Below, in pieces: positions 15,598-25,103 of a stretch of DNA of 64,000 bases. Where the stretch lies: the NCBI GenBank assembly GCA_963668015.2, contig CAXXCR010000001.1:1-64000 (forward strand). The letters are read 5' to 3'. The notes beneath the pieces are model-generated. The model ran no database searches. It saw only the letters and a list, made by a program, of their open reading frames with translations, and had not been told where the DNA came from. The stretch's first letter is position 1. The number at the start of each line of letters is the position of its first letter. The translations under genes and the position numbers were made by a program. The stretch comes from Ilyobacter_A sp963668015 (GTDB taxonomy: Bacteria; Fusobacteriota; Fusobacteriia; Fusobacteriales; Fusobacteriaceae).

Positions 15598-17211
15598 ATG
15601 CTTTACATAGATGGAATTTCACTGAAAAAACTAAAAAATGAGCTGGAAGAAACTCTCGTGGGGAAAAGACTTGGGAAACTGTACCAATACAGTAAATTCA
15701 GTTTGTCGCTGTTTTTTGGAAAAAACAACCTTTTTTTCACTGTAAATCCAAGCCTACCAATAGTATACATATCTGATTCAAAGAGTGAAGCTCCGCATAC
15801 ACCTATGAGTTTTTCTCTTAATTTGAGAAAATATCTTTTAAACGCAACTTTATATAAAATAGAGCAAAAAGGTTATGAAAGGATCCTCTGCTTTTATTTC
15901 GAGAAGATAAACGAGCTGGGAGAGCACAGAAAATTAAAACTGGTCTTTGAGATTATGGGAAGACACAGTAATATCTTTCTGTTGGATGAAAATGATAAAA
16001 TTCTGGACTCTCTAAAAAAAGCTTCTCTTGACGAAAGTACGGCAAGGATTACTATGTCCGGAGCAGAATACAAACTCCCGCCTGTTGAACAAAAACTGAG
16101 CCCTGATAAGATTACCCGTGAATGGTTTGAACTTGAAATCACTCATCCAAATGACATCATGAAAAAAATAGAGGGATTTGGAAAGTTAAGTGCAAAATCC
16201 ATTGACTCATATGATGATCTTTTAAATTTTATAAATTCAGGTTCAAATCCTGTTGTTTACTCAAAAAAGAATAAAATAGAACTTGGATCAGTTTTCAAGT
16301 TTGAAGAGTTTCAAAACTTCGATAAAGTGGACTTTAACACTGTCAACGAAATGATAAATTACTATATTGAAAAGACAATATCATCAGAACAAATAAACAG
16401 CTTAAAAAGTCTCCTTAAGCGTACTGTGGATAGGGAATTGAAAAAAAACAAAAAGATACTTAAACAGCTTGAAAAAGATATCGAAAAAAATAGTAACTTT
16501 ACAAGGTACAAGGAGCTCGGGGACATCCTGGCTGCAAATTTATACTCCATTAAAAACGGTACCGCTGATATAGTGGTTTTTGATTTCTATAACAACGAGG
16601 ATATTACACTTAACCTTGACCCGACTATAAGTCCGAAGCACAACTTAGACAGGTATTACAAAAAATACAATAAGTCCAAGAGAGGCTATGAGTTCAATTT
16701 TGAGAGAATGGAGTTTATAGAGAAGGAAATGTATTACCTGGACACTGTTAGCACGTTTTTAGATAACGCTACGGACTTAAACACCCTCAATGAAATAAGA
16801 GAGGAGCTCTCCGATGGGAGGTATCTGAAAAGCATTGTTAAATCGAAAAAAATTAAAAAGCAAAAAATAAATATTACAAAAATTGAAAGTGAAGAAGGAT
16901 ACGAAATTTTATTTGGAAAAAACAATCGTGAAAATGAATATGTCACATTTAAATCGGCTGATAAAAACGATATGTGGCTTCATGCCAAAGACATACCTGG
17001 AAGCCATGTCATTATAAAAAATATGGGGGACGGTTTTACGGATAGGGTTATAGAAGAGGCTGCAATGATTGCCGCTAAGAATTCAAAACTTAAAACAGAA
17101 GCTAAGGTTCTGGTTGATTACACTTTAAAAAAGTACGTAAAAAAGCCTGGCGGAGGAAAACCTGGCTTTGTCACATACACACATGAAAAGGGAATAACTG
17201 TTAAAATATAA
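15598..17211 (+). CDS. rqcH: Ribosome quality control protein RqcH (NFACT family)
   Basis: RqcH (Rqc2/NEMF homologue, once called FbpA) adds alanine tails to nascent chains on stalled 50S subunits. The NFACT-N domain fills the first 200 residues and includes FEIMGRHSNIFLLD. A long coiled coil follows (about 260-410), then the NFACT-R domain with NEYVTFKSADKNDMWLHAKD and the nucleotide-binding PGSHVIIK, ending VKKPGGGKPGFVTYTHEKG. The Asp-Arg pair typical of active RqcH reads Glu-Arg here (QKGYERILCF, about residue 98). The length of 537 is slightly short. It is followed by a hairpin shared with the convergent fplA gene. Confidence 0.95.
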   Translation: MLYIDGISLKKLKNELEETLVGKRLGKLYQYSKFSLSLFFGKNNLFFTVNPSLPIVYISDSKSEAPHTPMSFSLNLRKYLLNATLYKIEQKGYERILCFYFEKINELGEHRKLKLVFEIMGRHSNIFLLDENDKILDSLKKASLDESTARITMSGAEYKLPPVEQKLSPDKITREWFELEITHPNDIMKKIEGFGKLSAKSIDSYDDLLNFINSGSNPVVYSKKNKIELGSVFKFEEFQNFDKVDFNTVNEMINYYIEKTISSEQINSLKSLLKRTVDRELKKNKKILKQLEKDIEKNSNFTRYKELGDILAANLYSIKNGTADIVVFDFYNNEDITLNLDPTISPKHNLDRYYKKYNKSKRGYEFNFERMEFIEKEMYYLDTVSTFLDNATDLNTLNEIREELSDGRYLKSIVKSKKIKKQKINITKIESEEGYEILFGKNNRENEYVTFKSADKNDMWLHAKDIPGSHVIIKNMGDGFTDRVIEEAAMIAAKNSKLKTEAKVLVDYTLKKYVKKPGGGKPGFVTYTHEKGITVKI

Positions 17212-17231
17212 AGGCCGCTTAATGCGGCCTT
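17211..17231. terminator. Bidirectional terminator between rqcH and fplA
   Basis: An 8-bp GC-rich stem AAGGCCGC/GCGGCCTT encloses a 5-base loop between two convergent genes. T-rich tails are modest on both sides (TTAAAATC on plus, TTTATATTTTAA on minus). Confidence 0.7.
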
Positions 17232-19521
17232 AAAATCTATACCCTATATTAAAGTGTCCTAAAACTCCTCCTTTATCGCTGTCTTCCATTAGTGAAAGTT
17301 CTACTGGCCCGATAAAAGTTTTAATCCCAATAGTCACTCCATAACCAAGTATATAATTTGTCCATATTTCGCTATCGTCAACTTCTGAATAAACCGGACG
17401 GTAAGTGGCTCCGTTCACTTTAGCCTTCAAATAAATATTCTTAAATGGATTATACTGTATTCCCATTTGAAGCAGTATAAATTGATCCATTGTTTTCCTC
17501 ATTGAATTCAGACCATAAAATTCAAATTCATTTGTGTCGAGAGAAGTTTTCATCCCTCCAAGTTTAAAATAATGGTCCGGAATGATATTTTCACCGTCTA
17601 TCGCTCCACCACTTAATCCTACTAAAAAACTTACTTTATCTGAAGTTTTAAAGCTCTTTTCAAGAGTATACACTGGTCCATAAAAATCTATCCCATTATT
17701 ACCTATTTTATCACTGCCATAGTAATACCTGAATTCAGAAAATGCCCCTTCTTTCGGATACACCTTTTCAGGATGAGTGTCAAACATTGTTTTGAAAAAA
17801 AGCATTTGGTATTCATCATCATACCCCTGCTCCTTATAACTGTCTGCACCTATTTCAAAGCTTGTGTTTACAAAACCTTGTTTAATCCCAATACCAGTTA
17901 AATTCTTTTGCTCCAAAACTGTTCCCAAGAAAGCTTCTAGAGAAAAGGTTTTAGTCTTTAATTCAGCTTGTTTGTCCCCATTTTCATAAACAAAGACAGG
18001 TTTTTCATTGTACTCAGCTGTTAAAATAGCTCCTACCTTATTCCTTACACCGTAAAATATAAAGTCCTCCAACTTCAATCTTGGATACTCGCTAAGCCTA
18101 AGATCAAAGTTTATTTTACTTCCACGATCGTCAATTATATTTTTTAAGTCAGTATTAAGAAGTACTGATGAATCATAATCTGTATTATAGTTAAATCCCA
18201 GACTTACATGGTTTTGCGGCTTATCATGAAGATTTATTTTAAGTTTGTTTTCTTCACTTGCTTCATAAAAAATACTCTCATATATCCCTAATCCATAGAG
18301 CTTATTTATAAATAAATCTATCTCATCTTGTGAAAAATTATTTGGGAGAGGTTTTTTTAAAAGTGAGGTCATCGTCTTTTCGCTTACTTTTCCATTAAGA
18401 TTTACCAATTCCAGTTTTTCTATATATAAGTTTTTGTCAACCTCTGTTAAAGTCTCAACTTTTTTTTGTTGATATATGGCCAATTCCATTAATTTATCCA
18501 ATTGCTCTCTGGCGGCTTTTTCTCCTGTTTCAATGATCTCCTGGACTTTATCAAAATCTGTAGGGCTATAATCCTCCAATCCAGGTATAAGAAGATAATC
18601 CACCATTTTTCTTTGCTCTTGGGATGATTCAAACCCTCTATACGCAAAAACTTGGTTTATTATGTTGAATACATTGTACTGCTTGTCCTTTTCAATATCG
18701 GAACCAACATCCACACCTATAACTATATCCGCTCCAAGGCCTCTTACATCTTCTACAGGAAAATTTCTGGACATCATCCCGTCAACATATAATTCCCCAT
18801 CTATCTTAACAGGTGAGAAGATACTCGGTATGGCCATACTGGCACTCATGATCTGGGCCAAATCTCCATTTTCAAATTTCACAGCATTACCTGTACTTAG
18901 ATTGGTGGCCAATGCCACAAATGGTATAGGCAGGTCTGCAAAATTTTTCACGCCCTCGGCATTCCAGGTAAGCCTTTTCAACTCCATATACGTTTTATGA
19001 CCGTTTAACAGTCCACTTGGGATATCTATTCCGTCATCTCTAAAAGCAATGGAGGCAAAATACCTTTCATTTAATATCTTTTGCTCCATCGGCGTGTTCT
19101 TCCTGTCTAAGGTATCGTCAAAAAGGTTGTCCCAGTTTATTCCGACGACTATTTTTTCAAGTTCATCAGCAGAGTACCCCATGGCATACAGTCCTCCGAC
19201 TATACTCCCCATACTTGTTCCGCTTATGCAGTCCACAGGGATACCGTTTTCTTCTAAAACCTTAAGGACTCCTATATGTGCAAACCCCTTGGCCCCGCCA
19301 CCACTCAGTGCCAATCCTATTTTAGGCCTGCCCAGCTGGAGCTGCTCTAATTTTTTCTTTTTCAATTCCGTTAATTTTTTTAATTTTAACTGTAAATCTC
19401 CTATCTCTTTTTCAATGTTCTCAATACTTTTTATATCATATTCTCCGGTTCTCTCTTCACTAAAACTCTTTCCAAAAACTAAAAGAAAAGAGAAGAGAAC
19501 CACAACTATTCTCTTCTTCAC
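17230..19521 (-). CDS. fplA: Type Vd patatin-like phospholipase autotransporter (FplA-like)
   Basis: This 763-residue outer-membrane protein has a signal peptide (first 21 residues), a short coiled linker, a patatin phospholipase A domain (about 66-350), one POTRA-like domain (about 365-430) and a C-terminal BamA-type beta-barrel ending in GHFNIGYRF with terminal Phe. Catalytic features are the oxyanion loop SGGGAKG (73-79), the nucleophile in SGTSMGSIVGG (Ser103), and the Asp in LYVDGMMSRNFPV. This layout equals FplA of Fusobacterium nucleatum and PlpD of Pseudomonas. It is expected to be exposed at the surface or released, cleaving phospholipids. It lies last in a DHH/PAP-aroA-fplA operon, 15 bases after aroA. 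Confidence 0.94.
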   Translation of the reverse strand: MKKRIVVVLFSFLLVFGKSFSEERTGEYDIKSIENIEKEIGDLQLKLKKLTELKKKKLEQLQLGRPKIGLALSGGGAKGFAHIGVLKVLEENGIPVDCISGTSMGSIVGGLYAMGYSADELEKIVVGINWDNLFDDTLDRKNTPMEQKILNERYFASIAFRDDGIDIPSGLLNGHKTYMELKRLTWNAEGVKNFADLPIPFVALATNLSTGNAVKFENGDLAQIMSASMAIPSIFSPVKIDGELYVDGMMSRNFPVEDVRGLGADIVIGVDVGSDIEKDKQYNVFNIINQVFAYRGFESSQEQRKMVDYLLIPGLEDYSPTDFDKVQEIIETGEKAAREQLDKLMELAIYQQKKVETLTEVDKNLYIEKLELVNLNGKVSEKTMTSLLKKPLPNNFSQDEIDLFINKLYGLGIYESIFYEASEENKLKINLHDKPQNHVSLGFNYNTDYDSSVLLNTDLKNIIDDRGSKINFDLRLSEYPRLKLEDFIFYGVRNKVGAILTAEYNEKPVFVYENGDKQAELKTKTFSLEAFLGTVLEQKNLTGIGIKQGFVNTSFEIGADSYKEQGYDDEYQMLFFKTMFDTHPEKVYPKEGAFSEFRYYYGSDKIGNNGIDFYGPVYTLEKSFKTSDKVSFLVGLSGGAIDGENIIPDHYFKLGGMKTSLDTNEFEFYGLNSMRKTMDQFILLQMGIQYNPFKNIYLKAKVNGATYRPVYSEVDDSEIWTNYILGYGVTIGIKTFIGPVELSLMEDSDKGGVLGHFNIGYRF

Positions 19522-19536
19522 TTCTCCCCCTTAGGC

Positions 19537-20817
19537 TTATTTATATATTTTCTCAAACTCATCATAGAAATTTGGGAAGGTCTTCGAAACGCATCCAGGG
19601 TCCAAAATATTAACATCATCTATCAAAAGACCTGCAAGAGTAAAACTCATAGCCATCCTGTGATCATCGTACGTGTCTATTTCAACTCCAGATTTATACT
19701 GGTTTTTAGGTATTACTGTCAACCCATCCTCATATTCTATGACTTCTCCGCCAAGTTTTTTTATTTCATTGCACACAGCTTTTATCCTGTCTGTTTCTTT
19801 TATTCTCATGTTATACACATTTTTTATCTCTGTCTTCCCTTTTGCAAAAAGAGCTACAACAGAAAGCGTCTGGGCAACGTCTGAAACATGGTGCATATCT
19901 ACACTGATACCATTAAGCTGCTTGTCACATTTTACTGTGATGTGGTTTTCACCTGCCTCCAGTATATCCAGACCCATCTTTTCAAGAATTTTCACAAATT
20001 CTATATCACCCTGCATGCAGTCCAATTTTACATTGTTCAGCTTAACTTTCCCCTTACCAATTGCTGCTGCTGCAAAGAAATATGAAGCTGATGAGCAATC
20101 TCCTTCGACAATGTACTCTGGTCTCTTATACTTACCTGCCCTAATTTTAAATACTCTGTTCTCATTATTTTCTATCTCAACACCAAAATCATTCATCATA
20201 GTTTCAGTTATTTTTACATACGGAACAGAAACTAATCCCTTTTCAATGCTTATTTCAATTTCATTTTCAGCATAAGGTGCAGAAAGCAATACCGAGCTAA
20301 GATACTGGCTGCTTTTGCTGGCATCTATACTAACTTTTCCACCCTTCATTCCGTTTGCTTTTATAAGTATCGGCGGATACCCTTCCTTTTCAAGGTACTC
20401 TATCTCAATGCCAAGTGTTCTTAAAACTTCGACAAGGTCCTTTATCGGCCTGTTCTTCATTCTTTCTATACCTGTAAGAGTCACGTCACCCTTACCAAGT
20501 GAAACGTAACTTGCCAAAAATCTCATTGCAGTCCCGGCATTACCAACAAAAATTTCCTGTGTACCGAAATTTCTATCCTGATTACCCTTTACTTTTATTG
20601 TCTTTTTATCTCTGTCTACCTCTACTTCACTTCCAAGCTTTTGAAGTGCAGCCACCATATATTCTGTGTCGTCACTGAAAAGAACATTTTTTAAAACAAC
20701 TTCTCCCTGGGCAAGTGCCGCAAGTATAAGCGCCCTGTTGGTAACCGACTTGGAACCTGGTATATCCACCTCTATATTAAAATTTTGCGCCTTTTTCACC
20801 TTATAAGCTTCCGTCAT
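19537..20817 (-). CDS. aroA: 3-phosphoshikimate 1-carboxyvinyltransferase (EPSP synthase)
   Basis: AroA makes EPSP from shikimate 3-phosphate and phosphoenolpyruvate. Signatures are DIPGSKSVTNRALILAALA, VGNAGTAMRFLASYVSLGKG, SQYLSSVLLSAPYA, DCSSASYFFAAAAIGKG, RIKETDRIKAV and DDHRMAMSFTLAG. The length of 426 is normal. The active-site LNG-type loop reads FVGNAGTAMRFL, a class pattern that I cannot assign for inhibitor sensitivity. It overlaps the upstream gene by 17 bases. Other aro genes are absent from the window. Confidence 0.97.
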   Translation of the reverse strand: MTEAYKVKKAQNFNIEVDIPGSKSVTNRALILAALAQGEVVLKNVLFSDDTEYMVAALQKLGSEVEVDRDKKTIKVKGNQDRNFGTQEIFVGNAGTAMRFLASYVSLGKGDVTLTGIERMKNRPIKDLVEVLRTLGIEIEYLEKEGYPPILIKANGMKGGKVSIDASKSSQYLSSVLLSAPYAENEIEISIEKGLVSVPYVKITETMMNDFGVEIENNENRVFKIRAGKYKRPEYIVEGDCSSASYFFAAAAIGKGKVKLNNVKLDCMQGDIEFVKILEKMGLDILEAGENHITVKCDKQLNGISVDMHHVSDVAQTLSVVALFAKGKTEIKNVYNMRIKETDRIKAVCNEIKKLGGEVIEYEDGLTVIPKNQYKSGVEIDTYDDHRMAMSFTLAGLLIDDVNILDPGCVSKTFPNFYDEFEKIYK

Positions 20818-23401
20818 CTAAACCCCCTAAATTTTTATATTTTAATATTTCATCCCTAGTTCTAAAATTATTATCCAGTTGTATTGCATAGTATTCATCC
20901 AATATCTCCCTGAATTCAGGCCCAGGTCTGTAGCCTTTTTCCACTAGATATTTTCCATCTATTATAGGTGTATTATCTAAAATTTCCATTATAAATATAT
21001 TAATTTTATTTTTTAATTCCTGACTATCAGCATATACCAACAGGGTTATAAGTATGTCAGGATTCAAATCCTTTAATATCTGATATATCTCAGATTTTTT
21101 TTCTGCTGCCTTTAATTTCTTTAATATTTCCATTCTTATTAGTTTGCCATACCTATACTTTTCCTTAAATTTTTGAGAAAAATTAAACTTGTTAAATACC
21201 AGTTCCAATTCCTTTTTATCCAAGTTTTCAAACAATATCAGGAAGTATATTAACCATTTTTTAACGTTTAACTTTTCCAATACTTTCTCGTATTTACCTA
21301 CTTCTTCTATATGTTTTAGTATCAACTCGTCATAGTTTATATTTGGATGTATTGTTTCAAAAATACCATAATCAAACAAAAGCTTTATTGCTTCTACGGG
21401 ATTCTTGTCATTCAAAATTATCTTCAGTTCATTCTTCACCCGTGGCCATGATATTTTATGCAAAAAGCCGTCTTCTATGGCATTTAACAGCATCCTCTTT
21501 GTATCATCTTCCAGTTCAAAGTTATACCTGCTGACAAATCTGAAGGCCCTTATTATTCTTGTGGGGTCCTCTATAAAGCTCAAGTTGTGGAGTATCCTTA
21601 TCTTACCCTCCATAAGATCCCTATATCCCCTGAAATAATCTATCAGTTTTCCAAAGTTTTCATAATCGATCTCTATGGCCATGGCATTTAAGGTAAAGTC
21701 GCGCCTGTAAAGGTCCTCGCTTATACTTCCGAATTCCACACTTGGAAGTGATGTGGGATACTCATAGTACTCTTTTCTAGCGCTGGCTATGTCTATCTTG
21801 AACCCATCTTTAAAAACAAGCACCGCCGTCTTGAACTTCTCATGTATAATTATTTTTTTTACCTCGAGCCTTTTCCCCAGTTCCTTCGCAAATTTAGTCC
21901 CGTCTCCCTCTATAACTATATCCACATCCATATTGTCTATACCCAGCACAAGATCTCTTACTATTCCTCCTACGAGGTACGCCTTCTCCTCTCTGTATTT
22001 GGAGACTTCTTCTATACTTTTTAAAAGCTTGAATATCCTCTCAGGCACCCTTTCCATTATTTTAAGCTTTATCTTCTCTCTTAAAACCATATCATGCCTG
22101 TCTACCTTTTTCCTTTGTTCATAAAGGGTTCTGAGTATCTCTGTCCGGGTCACTATTCCGAGCAGTTTCCCATCTTTTATTATGGGAATTCTGCCCACAC
22201 CATTCTCCACAATGAGTTTTTTTAGTGTTTCTATCGGGGTTTCCTCTTCTGCACTTATCACTGTTGTGGCCATATATACCCTTACGGGAGCATTTGAGAA
22301 ACCGTGGTTAAGCGCCTTATCCACATCCCTTCTAGTGATTATCCCCAGTACCCTGCCATCTTCTACAACCGGAAGCCCACTGTATGAAAATTTATACATT
22401 ACCTTATAGGCATCCTTTATCTTTGTTTCTTTGTCTATGCTCCTAACCGGTGATTGCATTATATCGCGGGCTATTTTTCCCCTCTTTATATTTTCTAAAA
22501 TACTGCCTTTAAGCAATTTGTATATTTCGTCCACACTCATGCCGCGTACTACAACTGCAGCAGCATTATAGTGGCTGACATCCCCAAACCTCGCAAGTAT
22601 CTCGTTTAATCTTACACCTATACTTGAACTTCTGGCTATTATATTTGCCCTGTCGTCGTCACCGAATATTATAAAGCAGGCCGTGCAACTCTGCAGGTCC
22701 TTTATTTTATTTATTATCTCATCCACACCGTTTATAAATTTGCTGCTTTTATACTTTGTTATGAATATTCTCTCAACAGAAAATTCAAGCACCTCGCCGT
22801 TTTCAACCAGCTTTAGAAACAGATCCACCAAAGCCTGATTTAAATTCTTAGTGGTATATTCATGCATTATCTCAAGGTCTGCTCCCTGTTTTAACAAAAA
22901 TGCAGCCATCTCAAGATCTATTGGTTTTGTGTACATATATGTCAGGTTTCCGGTATCCTCATATATCCCCATTAATGCCAGAGAAGCTTCATATTTTTCC
23001 AGTTTTATGTCAGGATTTTTTTCAAGTATCAATTCCAAAATATGGGTGGTATTTGAACCATAGTACTTTCTGTAAACTGCTGATGCCTCTACATCGCCTT
23101 CTGTTTCCTGATGATGGTCATATATTATTACCTCTGCCCCTCTGTCGATACAGCTTGCGAATTTTCCTATTCTGCTCTTCTTGGAGTTGTCCACCATTAT
23201 TATCTTGTGGACGGCTTCTTCGTCAATTTCACTGGCCTTGTACACATTTAAAAAATCCTGGTACAGGTTGACAAACTGCTTTACATTTTGGCTTATGTTT
23301 CCAGGAAATACCAAAACAGCATTCGGATGCAGTTTTTGGGCCAGAACCATGGACGACAAAGCGTCTAGGTCTGCATATAGATGACTGACTATAATTTCCA
23401 T
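20801..23401 (-). CDS. DHH phosphoesterase-CBS-tRNA nucleotidyltransferase fusion (CCA/A-adding enzyme type)
   Basis: The 866-residue protein joins three modules. Residues 1-300 are a DHH/DHHA1 phosphoesterase-like part (SHLYADLDALSSMV, then VDNSKKSRIG and YDHHQE, then GGSx-like MSVDEIYKLL). Two CBS domains follow (about 310-430; MQSPVRSIDKETKIKDAYKV and VGRIPIIKDGKLLGIVTRTE). The last 420 residues are a class II nucleotidyltransferase with AYLVGGIVRDLVLG, DVDIVIEGDG, DIASARKEYYEYP, RRDFTLNAMAIEI and RAFRFVSRY. The same architecture is known from Aquifex, Thermotoga and deltaproteobacteria, where it adds C or A to tRNA ends. The substrate of the DHH part is unknown. Confidence 0.93.
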   Translation of the reverse strand: MEIIVSHLYADLDALSSMVLAQKLHPNAVLVFPGNISQNVKQFVNLYQDFLNVYKASEIDEEAVHKIIMVDNSKKSRIGKFASCIDRGAEVIIYDHHQETEGDVEASAVYRKYYGSNTTHILELILEKNPDIKLEKYEASLALMGIYEDTGNLTYMYTKPIDLEMAAFLLKQGADLEIMHEYTTKNLNQALVDLFLKLVENGEVLEFSVERIFITKYKSSKFINGVDEIINKIKDLQSCTACFIIFGDDDRANIIARSSSIGVRLNEILARFGDVSHYNAAAVVVRGMSVDEIYKLLKGSILENIKRGKIARDIMQSPVRSIDKETKIKDAYKVMYKFSYSGLPVVEDGRVLGIITRRDVDKALNHGFSNAPVRVYMATTVISAEEETPIETLKKLIVENGVGRIPIIKDGKLLGIVTRTEILRTLYEQRKKVDRHDMVLREKIKLKIMERVPERIFKLLKSIEEVSKYREEKAYLVGGIVRDLVLGIDNMDVDIVIEGDGTKFAKELGKRLEVKKIIIHEKFKTAVLVFKDGFKIDIASARKEYYEYPTSLPSVEFGSISEDLYRRDFTLNAMAIEIDYENFGKLIDYFRGYRDLMEGKIRILHNLSFIEDPTRIIRAFRFVSRYNFELEDDTKRMLLNAIEDGFLHKISWPRVKNELKIILNDKNPVEAIKLLFDYGIFETIHPNINYDELILKHIEEVGKYEKVLEKLNVKKWLIYFLILFENLDKKELELVFNKFNFSQKFKEKYRYGKLIRMEILKKLKAAEKKSEIYQILKDLNPDILITLLVYADSQELKNKINIFIMEILDNTPIIDGKYLVEKGYRPGPEFREILDEYYAIQLDNNFRTRDEILKYKNLGGLDDGSL

Positions 23402-23431
23402 TGCTCACCCCTCCACTCTTCCTACAATAAG

Positions 23432-23460
23432 AGTTTAACACACTAAAAATCAAATTGCAA
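23432..23460 (-). promoter_or_regulatory. Possible promoter of the DHH/PAP-aroA-fplA operon
   Basis: On the minus strand TTGCAA and TAAACT are separated by 17 bases, about 31 bases before the start codon. Both hexamers match at four of six positions. Confidence 0.45.
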
Positions 23461-23475
23461 TTAAAGTGCAAAACA

Positions 23476-23497
23476 AAAAGGAGGCTTGCCTCCTTTT
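23476..23497 (-). terminator. Terminator of serC
   Basis: A 10-bp stem AAAAGGAGGC/GCCTCCTTTT is followed on the minus strand by TGTTTT, 25 bases beyond the serC stop. Confidence 0.8.
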
Positions 23498-23522
23498 CTT
23501 TAAATGTATTTCAAAATTCCAC

Positions 23523-24635
23523 TTATTTTACTTGTACATAAGCCCATTCCAGCCACTCTAGGAGCAACTCCACATCACTTTTTTCAACAGTGGCTCCACA
23601 CCAAATTCTAAGTCCCTTTGGAGCATCACGATAAGATGCTATGTCGTATGCCACCTCTTCAGCGTCCAGTATTTTAACTATCTGGTCAACTTTTTCAGGA
23701 GCTAAATCCAGTGTCAGGCATACACTTGTGTTTGAACGGATCGATTTATCCTTTGCCAGAAAATCTATCCAATCATGTTTTTCAACAAAGTTCTCTATTG
23801 CCCCTAGGTTTTCTTCGCTTTTTCTTATCAGACCTTCCAGTCCGCCAATTGCCTCAGTCCATTTAAGCGCAACCAGATAGTCCTCGTTACACAGCATTGA
23901 TGGAGTGTTTATAGTCGATCCCTGGAATATTCCTTCTATAAGTTTGTTCCCTTTAGTAAGCCTGAATATTTTTGGAAGGGGCCTTCCAGAATCGTAGTTT
24001 TCAAGCCTTTCAACTGCTCTAGGAGATAGTATAAGTATCCCGTGTGCGCCTTCTCCTCCCAAAACCTTCTGCCATGAAAATGTTATTATATCCAGCTTTT
24101 CCCAGGAAATATCCATGGCAAAGGCTGCCGAGGTAGCGTCGCATAATACCAAGCCTTTTCTTTCTGCCGGTATCCAGTCACCGTTTGGTACCTTTACACC
24201 ACTTGTTGTACCATTCCAAGTAAATACGACATCTCTTTCAAAATCTAATTCAGATAAATTTGGAAGCTCTCCATAATCAGCTTCAAAAATTCTTAAATCT
24301 TCTATTTTCAGTTGATTTTCTATATCATTCTTCCACTCTTTACCGAAAGATTCAAACGCAACTACGTCTACTCCCCTTTCTCCAAGTACATTCCACATAG
24401 CCATCTCAAAGGCACCTGTGTCAGAAGCAGGGACTATCCCAACCCTGTAGTCCTCGGGAATATTTAGTATACTTTTAGTTTTTTCTATAGCTTCACTCAA
24501 TTTACTTTTCCCAATTTTACTCCTGTGAGAACGTCCAAGCGGGGCATCATTTAGCAGTTCCAAGTTAAATCCTTTAAATTTTGTACAAGGTCCAGAAGAA
24601 AAACAGTTGTTTGCAGGTTTATTTGTCGGTTTCAT
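23523..24635 (-). CDS. serC: Phosphoserine transaminase SerC, methanosarcina/alphaproteobacterial type
   Basis: SerC is a PLP enzyme that makes phosphoserine from 3-phosphohydroxypyruvate and glutamate. The N-terminus KPANNCFSSGPCTKFKG and APLGRSHRS belong to the longer SerC subgroup (TIGR01365-like) rather than the E. coli type. The PLP lysine is in ITFSWQKVLGGEGAHG (about residue 195), preceded by VLCDATSAAFAMDI. The length of 370 is normal. The start at ATG 24635 follows AAAGGAG. It is a single-gene unit with its own promoter and terminator. It may also serve the PdxJ-dependent B6 route. Confidence 0.93.
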   Translation of the reverse strand: MKPTNKPANNCFSSGPCTKFKGFNLELLNDAPLGRSHRSKIGKSKLSEAIEKTKSILNIPEDYRVGIVPASDTGAFEMAMWNVLGERGVDVVAFESFGKEWKNDIENQLKIEDLRIFEADYGELPNLSELDFERDVVFTWNGTTSGVKVPNGDWIPAERKGLVLCDATSAAFAMDISWEKLDIITFSWQKVLGGEGAHGILILSPRAVERLENYDSGRPLPKIFRLTKGNKLIEGIFQGSTINTPSMLCNEDYLVALKWTEAIGGLEGLIRKSEENLGAIENFVEKHDWIDFLAKDKSIRSNTSVCLTLDLAPEKVDQIVKILDAEEVAYDIASYRDAPKGLRIWCGATVEKSDVELLLEWLEWAYVQVK

Positions 24636-24678
24636 AAAAATCTCCTTTTGCATTCTATTTTAATTTCATAACACCCTT

Positions 24679-24707
24679 ATTCTAATCACTTTTCATATTT
24701 AATTCAA
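24679..24707 (-). promoter_or_regulatory. Sigma-70 promoter of serC
   Basis: On the minus strand TTGAAT and TAGAAT are separated by 17 bases, 43 bases before the ATG. Confidence 0.7.
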
Positions 24708-24796
24708 GAAAAAAATAATAAAAAATATTTAATCATTTGAAAAACATTTTTTGGTATTTTATCTAATCCCGTTCAGTCTTTAAATTTTCAATGTCG

Positions 24797-25024
24797 TCAG
24801 TCCTTATAAATCTCCATTACTATTTTATAGGCCAGCATTATAGGGGCGACTACAAGAAAAACTTTTATCAGTTCCACAAGTGATGCAAAAAAAGCCTCTT
24901 CCACTGTAAATTCCTCGGGGTAAAACGACTTAAAATAATGTATCTCTTCCACAGAATGAAATGATACCGACATAATCATAATAACAATTACTGCTGAAAA
25001 AAAAATTTTCACTCGATCATCCAT
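24797..25024 (-). CDS. Small two-helix membrane protein, function unknown
   Basis: The 75-residue product starts at ATG 25024 after GGGAGGTG. A first hydrophobic helix (VKIFFSAVIVIMIMSVSF) is followed by a soluble acidic loop (HYFKSFYPEEFTVEEAFFAS) and a second helix (VFLVVAPIMLAYKIVMEIY). No known family is recognised. It lies after the terminator of the DUF4126 gene, so it is probably transcribed separately or by read-through. Confidence 0.6.
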   Translation of the reverse strand: MDDRVKIFFSAVIVIMIMSVSFHSVEEIHYFKSFYPEEFTVEEAFFASLVELIKVFLVVAPIMLAYKIVMEIYKD

Positions 25025-25061
25025 GTTGGCACCTCCCGGCAATAAAAGCAGTTATATATAA

Positions 25062-25086
25062 AACAGCCCGAAAATTTCAGGCTGTT
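25062..25086 (-). terminator. Terminator of the DUF4126 gene
   Basis: On the minus strand AACAGCC, a 10-base AT-rich loop and GGGCTGTT form a stem followed by TTATATATAA. Confidence 0.7.
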
Positions 25087-25103
25087 ACTTCTTAAATACC
25101 TTT

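Noticed and set aside
19673..20275. Long plus-strand ORF of 200 codons opposite aroA
   Set aside because: It lies wholly antisense to an intact and well conserved aroA and has Ser/Phe-rich composition typical of antisense frames.
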